Assembly (NCBI GenBank): GCA_902802215.1
Contig: CADCLH010000037.1
Location: 1-24,024, forward strand
DNA length: 24,024 nt
Origin: Oscillospiraceae bacterium
Lineage (GTDB): Bacteria > Bacillota > Clostridia > Oscillospirales > Oscillospiraceae
Direction: 5' to 3'
Part shown: one piece after another, positions 22,960 to 24,024 of the stretch
Numbering within the stretch: position 1 is the stretch's first letter
Layout: every line of letters begins with the position of its first letter
Program-made: the position numbers and the translations under genes
The notes under the pieces: generated by a model
What the model was told of the DNA's origin: nothing
The model's database searches: none
Seen by the model: only the letters and a program-made list of their open reading frames with translations

Positions 22960-24024
22960 ACCGCGCGTGGATGTTGATGAACTCGGCCTTGACCTTGGAG
23001 TAGAGGATCTTCTGGCTCGAGTACAGGCCGAAGTAGCCCGAGAGCATGTAGGCGATGCCGCAGGCGAGGGCGAAGCAGATCACGCCCTCCGAGCCGAACA
23101 GCTCGATCGACAGCAGGATCGAGGCCAGCGGGCAGTTGACCGCGCCGCAGAACACGGCCACGAGCCCGATCGCCGCGGCGAAGCCCGCCGGGATGCCCAG
23201 CAGCCCGCCCGCGAGGCAGCCGAAGGTCGCGCCCACGAAGAAGCAGGGGACGACCTCGCCGCCCTTGTAGCCGCTGCCGAGCGTGACCGCCGTAAAGATC
23301 AGCTTCCAGACAAAGGCGTCGGGCCGGACCGCGCCCTGCTCGACGGCCCGCGCGACGGAGTCCATCCCGGCGCCGTTGAACTCGGAGGTGCCGAGCAGCA
23401 GGGTCAGGCCCACGATGGCGAAGCCCCCGGCGAGCACGCGCACGAAATCGTTGGGGATCGCGCGGCGCAGCAGGTGCTCGGTCCGGTGCATGCACAGGCA
23501 GAAGAGGATGCTCACCACCGCGCACAGCACCGCGAGCGCCGCGACCTTCAGCAGCAGCACCGCGTGCAGCGGGGCGGCGGCGACGGCGAAGTGCTCGGGC
23601 GCGATGCCGAAGAGCACCGAGATCTGCAACGCGACCAGAGACGCGACGAGACACGGCACGAAGGCCGAGTAGTACAGCACGCCCACCGAGATGACCTCGA
23701 GCGCGAAGACCGTGGCGGTCAGCGGCGTGCCGAACAGGGCGGCGAAGACCGCGCTCATGCCCGAGAGCGTCGCGATGCGCATGTCCTTCTCGTCGAGGTG
23801 GAAGAGCCTGCCCGCGAAGTTGCCGAGGCTGCCGCCGATTTGCAGGGCCGCGCCCTCGCGTCCGGCGCTGCCGCCGCAGAGATGGGTCAGGGCGGTGGCC
23901 AGATAGATGGTCGGCACCAGCGTGAGCGGCACCCGCTCCCCGAGCTGGATGGAGTCGATGATGGTGTTGGTGTTCTTGTTCTCGGTGTGCAGGACGCGGT
24001 AGAGCAGCACGATCAAAAGGCCCG
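22958..24024 (-). CDS. CLC-family anion channel/transporter, missing N-terminus (runs off the right edge)
   Basis: The visible ~355 codons are the larger C-terminal part of a CLC membrane protein. A TTG near 24016 is not taken as the start because the frame stays open to the window edge and a CLC needs more N-terminal helices. The gating-glutamate region reads GGSAGREGAALQIGG where chloride types have GREGP. The later filter region reads GGEVVPCFFVGATFG in place of GxFxP. From memory, these variants resemble the fluoride/proton-exchanging CLC-F group more than E. coli-type ClcA, so fluoride export is a possible role. There is no cytoplasmic CBS pair; the protein ends after the last helices with EFINIHAR. 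The upstream region, where a fluoride riboswitch might lie, is outside the window. The family call is firm; ion specificity is inferred. Confidence 0.88.
   Translation of the reverse strand, partial: GLLIVLLYRVLHTENKNTNTIIDSIQLGERVPLTLVPTIYLATALTHLCGGSAGREGAALQIGGSLGNFAGRLFHLDEKDMRIATLSGMSAVFAALFGTPLTATVFALEVISVGVLYYSAFVPCLVASLVALQISVLFGIAPEHFAVAAAPLHAVLLLKVAALAVLCAVVSILFCLCMHRTEHLLRRAIPNDFVRVLAGGFAIVGLTLLLGTSEFNGAGMDSVARAVEQGAVRPDAFVWKLIFTAVTLGSGYKGGEVVPCFFVGATFGCLAGGLLGIPAGFAAAIGLVAVFCGAVNCPLASILLSIELFGSEGVICFALACGIAYMLSGYFGLYSSQKILYSKVKAEFINIHAR

Noticed and set aside
24014..24016. TTG as the start of the CLC gene
   Set aside because: The frame remains open to the window edge and the first helices and first filter motif of a CLC are missing, so the gene continues outside the window.
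1..24024. CRISPR arrays, insertion sequences, prophage or toxin-antitoxin modules
   Set aside because: No regularly spaced repeats, transposase motifs or phage genes were seen. The one RHH-like gene has no visible toxin partner.

Overview
The window looks like chromosomal DNA from a high-G+C member of the Clostridia, most likely Oscillospiraceae-like. The G+C content appears well above 60% by eye. The gene order mutL-miaA-hfq and yggS-sepF-divIVA-ileS-lspA-rluD is typical Bacillota, AGGAG-type ribosome binding sites are common, and lspA, SepF and DivIVA are of the Gram-positive type. I see no rRNA, tRNA, CRISPR array, insertion sequence or prophage. The family assignment is inferred from gene order and protein character, not from a search.

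Left part (1-11567, all minus strand). Reading in the direction of transcription: mutL, miaA, hfq, a short HlyD-like membrane protein that seems to start at CTG, yggS, sepF, divIVA, ileS, lspA with a ~190-residue tail, an RluD-type pseudouridine synthase, a 64-residue membrane protein, and a polytopic membrane protein that runs off the left edge. Several junctions overlap by 1-4 bases, so much of this is probably co-transcribed. The usual ylmG and ylmH genes are absent between sepF and divIVA. In their place is a 181-base interval with three hairpins.

Middle part (11568-20096, plus strand). A compact divergent promoter region separates mutL from miaB. miaB is broken by an apparent deletion of 3n+1 bases at a 6-base microhomology. 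It is followed by mutS, a CPBP-family membrane protease, trmO, a 7TM-HD-GYP sensor protein, a small low-G+C ribbon-helix-helix-like protein, and an acyltransferase-3 family membrane protein. mutL and mutS share mismatch repair. miaA, miaB and trmO all modify tRNA position 37. ileS and rluD add further decoding and ribosome functions.

Right part (20097-24024). pncB (minus, TTG start, its own terminator) is divergent from a galactokinase-like GHMP protein (plus) that lacks the catalytic aspartate. That gene shares a bidirectional terminator with a CLC anion transporter (minus) that runs off the right edge. No single new multi-gene system is evident. The oddities most worth following are the broken miaB, the CTG start, the GHMP protein without its catalytic Asp, the LspA tail, the structured sepF-divIVA gap and the low-G+C small gene.
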